Shown here one piece after another: positions 15,542 to 17,338 of a stretch of DNA of 17,338 bases. The stretch's first letter is position 1. Each line of letters opens with the position of its first letter. Location of the stretch: positions 1 to 17,338 of the forward strand of contig JAKPQU010000175.1 of NCBI GenBank assembly GCA_029555925.1, given 5' to 3'. The stretch is from Bacillota bacterium (GTDB lineage Bacteria; Eremiobacterota; SpSt-956; JAKJGF01). A program made the position numbers and the translations under genes. The notes under the pieces were generated by a model that did no database searches, had not been told where the DNA came from, and saw only the letters and a list, made by a program, of their open reading frames with translations.

Positions 15542-16318
15542 CTATTTAATTTTCATAATAGTATTTCTCATAAATACGTTCAATGTCTCTACTGCCTTTA
15601 ATTCTCCGCCGTTTTCTCCCCCCCTCGGACTTTTATATCTTGTTTCTATACGTAATTCACAACAGGAAGGTTCTACATCCGGCATTTCTACAGAAACATC
15701 ATAAATATTTCTTGCAACTACATGGGGTTCTATAGTCGGGTCATCTGTCTTATCAAGTATATGGGCAAGATCATTAACGGCCAGTGGAATTTCAAAGCCA
15801 TAGGCATTGGGATCGAACACTGCCACATAGCCTCCTGCTTTCAGGGTATTATTTGTTACAGGAGAAGATATTGCTCTCTTTAACAAATAGTAGTATGGTT
15901 GAGTTGAATTTTTTACCTCCCGGGGAGAGCGGGGGTCAGACTCGAGATAATATATAACATAGGCTTCCCACTGTGGAGAAGCTACGTGAGTATTTGGCTG
16001 AGAACCGGCTGTACCGCTTCTCAGAGTTGTTAAAAAACTTATTGCTTTTGAAACATTGGGAACAGGGGTATTGCAATCACTCAGTGAAGCTCCATGGGTT
16101 CTTCTCAGATCTTTACTGAACCATGTTATGCCTTTAACTGCTTCTTTTCTTATAAAAGAAAGACCACTTTCTTCCTTTGAAATTTTGAGGCTGTGATACA
16201 TAATTTGAGAAGCTATCCCCATCAGACACAGAAAAATTATGGTGCTTATGACAACTTCCAGTAGTGACATGCCCTTATTAATTTTCATTTTTTCATACTT
16301 CAAGCTCATAATCCTCAT
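15542..16318 (-). CDS. PilW/GspJ-like minor pilin
   Basis: A 258-residue prepilin with the cleavage motif KINKG|MSLLEVVIST: Gly16 at -1 and Glu21 at +5, followed by a hydrophobic helix (IIFLCLMGIASQIMY). The prepilin peptidase would cut and methylate it, and the product would join the pilus or pseudopilus tip complex. It has a disulfide-capable SCC pair late in the sequence (EPSCCELRIETRY). The ATG at 16318 overlaps the stop of the preceding gene (ATGA), which supports this start through translational coupling. An ATG at 16288, closer to the leader, is an alternative. It is the second of three genes in I-J-K order. Confidence 0.88.
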   Translation of the reverse strand: MRIMSLKYEKMKINKGMSLLEVVISTIIFLCLMGIASQIMYHSLKISKEESGLSFIRKEAVKGITWFSKDLRRTHGASLSDCNTPVPNVSKAISFLTTLRSGTAGSQPNTHVASPQWEAYVIYYLESDPRSPREVKNSTQPYYYLLKRAISSPVTNNTLKAGGYVAVFDPNAYGFEIPLAVNDLAHILDKTDDPTIEPHVVARNIYDVSVEMPDVEPSCCELRIETRYKSPRGGENGGELKAVETLNVFMRNTIMKIK

Positions 16319-16788
16319 GGTGTTTTTGTCGGAACAGCAAGGTAGTTGTGTATATAAGCGGAAAATTTCAGTTCTTTCTTTACCCCCTGTATTTCTAAAG
16401 ATTTTCCTTCCAGATTTTTATCGTACCAGTACACGCTTATTGTAACTTTTTTCAGTCGATTAGTATCATGAACGGAATCAACAGTATCATCTAGTGCCAT
16501 TTTTCTTAAAAATTTCATATTATCAGACTTAACTTCAGGAAGAGTATATGGACTGCCTGATGTGGCATAAACATCAAAATTGCAGAGGAATTCCTTCTCG
16601 TATAACTCAAGGGTAGACTGAGCCAGATTTGTGGCAAGCACCATATTGTCCCCCTTTTTAATGCCCATAATGCCGGCAATAAACATACCTGTTATTGTTA
16701 TAACAGCCAGTGTCAGTATAACCAGAGCAACCATAATTTCAGTAAGATTTAACCCTGATAAAGATTTAAAAATCTTTTTAGCAGTCAT
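16315..16788 (-). CDS. PilV/GspI-like minor pilin
   Basis: A 157-residue prepilin with the class III leader MTAKKIFKSLSG|LNLTEIMVALVILTL: Gly12 at -1, Glu17 at +5, then a membrane helix to about residue 42. Downstream, ATNLAQSTLELYE matches the conserved segment after the helix in PilV/GspI proteins, where the A-NLAQ-T-E pattern is typical. The Shine-Dalgarno is TAGGA about 9 nt before ATG 16788. It leads the three-gene minor pilin operon; a promoter box lies at 16861-16889. A pseudopilin of a type II secretion system is the main alternative, since no other pilus or secretion gene is in the window. Confidence 0.88.
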   Translation of the reverse strand: MTAKKIFKSLSGLNLTEIMVALVILTLAVITITGMFIAGIMGIKKGDNMVLATNLAQSTLELYEKEFLCNFDVYATSGSPYTLPEVKSDNMKFLRKMALDDTVDSVHDTNRLKKVTISVYWYDKNLEGKSLEIQGVKKELKFSAYIHNYLAVPTKTP

Positions 16789-16860
16789 ATTTGCCAGTCC
16801 TACAAATTATTCAGCTAAATTGCCGCTACATAATTTTCATCTAAAGCTTTATTTTACGCC

Positions 16861-16889
16861 ATTATAGTTGGTTTCATAACTTATTAGAA
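16861..16889 (-). promoter_or_regulatory. Promoter box of the minor pilin operon
   Basis: On the minus strand this reads TTCTAA, then a 17-nt spacer containing GTTATGAAA, then TATAAT. It differs from the box at 157-185 at only three spacer positions. The start is predicted about 65 nt before ATG 16788. As at the ATP-grasp gene, an ACGCGT-type array lies immediately upstream (16903-16916). Confidence 0.65.
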
Positions 16890-16902
16890 ATTAAATAATT
16901 CA

Positions 16903-16916
16903 TAACGCGTAACGCG
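16903..16916. repeat. ACGCGT heptamer array (copy 4, short)
   Basis: Two TAACGCG units forming one ACGCGT-type junction, 13 nt upstream of the pilin operon promoter box. Confidence 0.65.
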
Positions 16917-16990
16917 AGGATTATCTATAATTTTATATGAACATAATAAACTCTTATGCTTCAATGTTTGTTAATTTTCATATCTGGTTG

Positions 16991-17005
16991 TGACCGCCCC
17001 GGTCA
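16991..17005. repeat. Short perfect hairpin
   Basis: TGACCG and CGGTCA with a CCC loop. It sits 8 nt upstream of the third promoter-box copy. No T-run follows on either strand within a few bases, so it is not a clear terminator. Confidence 0.5.
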
Positions 17006-17013
17006 TGTCCTTT

Positions 17014-17032
17014 GTTATGAAATACACTATAA
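17014..17032 (+). promoter_or_regulatory. Third copy of the promoter box
   Basis: Identical over 19 nt (GTTATGAAATACACTATAA) to part of the box ahead of the ATP-grasp gene, giving a -10 of TATAAA. No gene follows within the next 300 nt, so it may drive an RNA or be a relic of a duplicated upstream region. Confidence 0.5.
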
Positions 17033-17163
17033 ACATGAAAAATTCTATTCTATAAATTAATTTACTGTTATTTAATTATACCAGAGAAAACATATAATAG
17101 CAATCTTTCCATAGTGTTTTTTTTACGACTGTATATAAAATCACCTGTCATTTTCAAACACAA

Positions 17164-17187
17164 TCTGTGACCTTTATTTTTCACAGA
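17164..17187 (+). promoter_or_regulatory. Operator-like inverted repeat
   Basis: TCTGTGA and TCACAGA separated by 10 nt, ending 6 nt before the -35 of the candidate promoter at 17194-17222. The half-sites resemble CRP/FNR-family TGTGA, but the spacing is larger than the usual 6 nt. Confidence 0.4.
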
Positions 17188-17193
17188 GGACTA

Positions 17194-17222
17194 TTGACAT
17201 AGATGGAGAAATATATTATTTA
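17194..17222 (+). promoter_or_regulatory. Possible rightward promoter
   Basis: Perfect -35 TTGACA (17194-17199), 17-nt spacer and a -10-like TATTTA (17217-17222). The gene it would serve lies outside the window or is noncoding. Confidence 0.4.
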
Positions 17223-17260
17223 CTGACCTGAGCATAAGCATTTAATAAACGTTTTCCTCC

Positions 17261-17281
17261 CGTGACGCGTGACGCGTCACG
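17261..17281. repeat. ACGCGT heptamer array (copy 5)
   Basis: Two ACGCGT palindromes separated by one G and flanked by CGTG and CACG, making the whole element nearly self-complementary. It lies about 40 nt past the candidate promoter at 17194-17222. Confidence 0.8.
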
Positions 17282-17338
17282 AGAGTATATATGTATTATT
17301 TATGCTTACCTCGGTACATCTTACATGATAGTTGACAG

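Larger units (their letters stand above)
16789..17338. other. Gene-free region with repeats and regulatory signals
   Basis: About 550 nt without a convincing gene. It holds the minus-strand promoter box of the pilin operon (16861-16889), two ACGCGT arrays (16903-16916, 17261-17281) and a short hairpin (16991-17005). It also holds a plus-strand copy of the promoter box (17014-17032), an operator-like inverted repeat (17164-17187) and a possible promoter (17194-17222). The rightward signals suggest a plus-strand gene or RNA beyond the right edge. Confidence 0.6.

Overview
This is an AT-rich bacterial chromosomal segment of about 17.3 kb with long intergenic spaces and many repeats. It contains several eukaryotic-type Ser/Thr kinases, one fused to a formylglycine-generating-enzyme-like (FGE/C-type-lectin fold) domain. 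It also carries type IV pilus minor pilins, a secreted L,D-transpeptidase and a DUF4388/PATAN protein. That set suits a diderm, surface-active bacterium from a poorly cultured lineage; Eremiobacterota/Xenobia-like or Riflebacteria-like candidates come to mind. The assignment is an inference, because there is no rRNA or marker gene to confirm it.

Left part (1-4730). A lone ATP-grasp ligase gene sits behind a repeat array and a distinctive promoter box. Next, on the minus strand, is a tandem pair of membrane-tethered Ser/Thr kinase genes: one intact (2177-3304) and one decayed into an N-lobe plus tail relic (1450-2077). A truncated IS1-family transposase follows, with a hairpin over its ribosome binding site. 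Last comes a small orphan gene of unknown function with a near-consensus promoter, whose stop codon lies inside a repeat island.

Middle (4731-9515). A tightly packed plus-strand operon encodes a metallo-beta-lactamase-fold hydrolase, a SAM-dependent methyltransferase and an M42-like aminopeptidase. An imperfect 60-bp tandem duplication lies across the first gene junction. Convergent to this operon is a single-domain response regulator. Divergent from that is the zinc-ribbon/kinase/FGE fusion, whose C-terminus looks like the variable region of a diversity-generating-retroelement target. No reverse transcriptase or template repeat is visible in the window.

Right part (9516-17338). On the plus strand are a secreted L,D-transpeptidase with copper-amine-oxidase-N-like repeats and a strongly Gly/Met-rich small protein. 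A candidate structured RNA ends in a perfect palindromic terminator. On the minus strand are a two-gene operon (secreted HEAT-repeat protein, DUF4388/PATAN protein) and a three-gene operon of PilV/W/X- or GspI/J/K-like minor pilins. The last 550 bp carry no gene but hold repeats, promoter boxes and an operator-like inverted repeat.

The most distinctive signals are the possible hypervariable kinase-FGE protein, the structured RNA at 12151-12308, and arrays of the palindrome ACGCGT spaced by one base. These arrays recur in intergenic DNA beside promoters, in one case right against a start codon. A 29-bp promoter box is shared by the ATP-grasp gene and the minor pilin operon.
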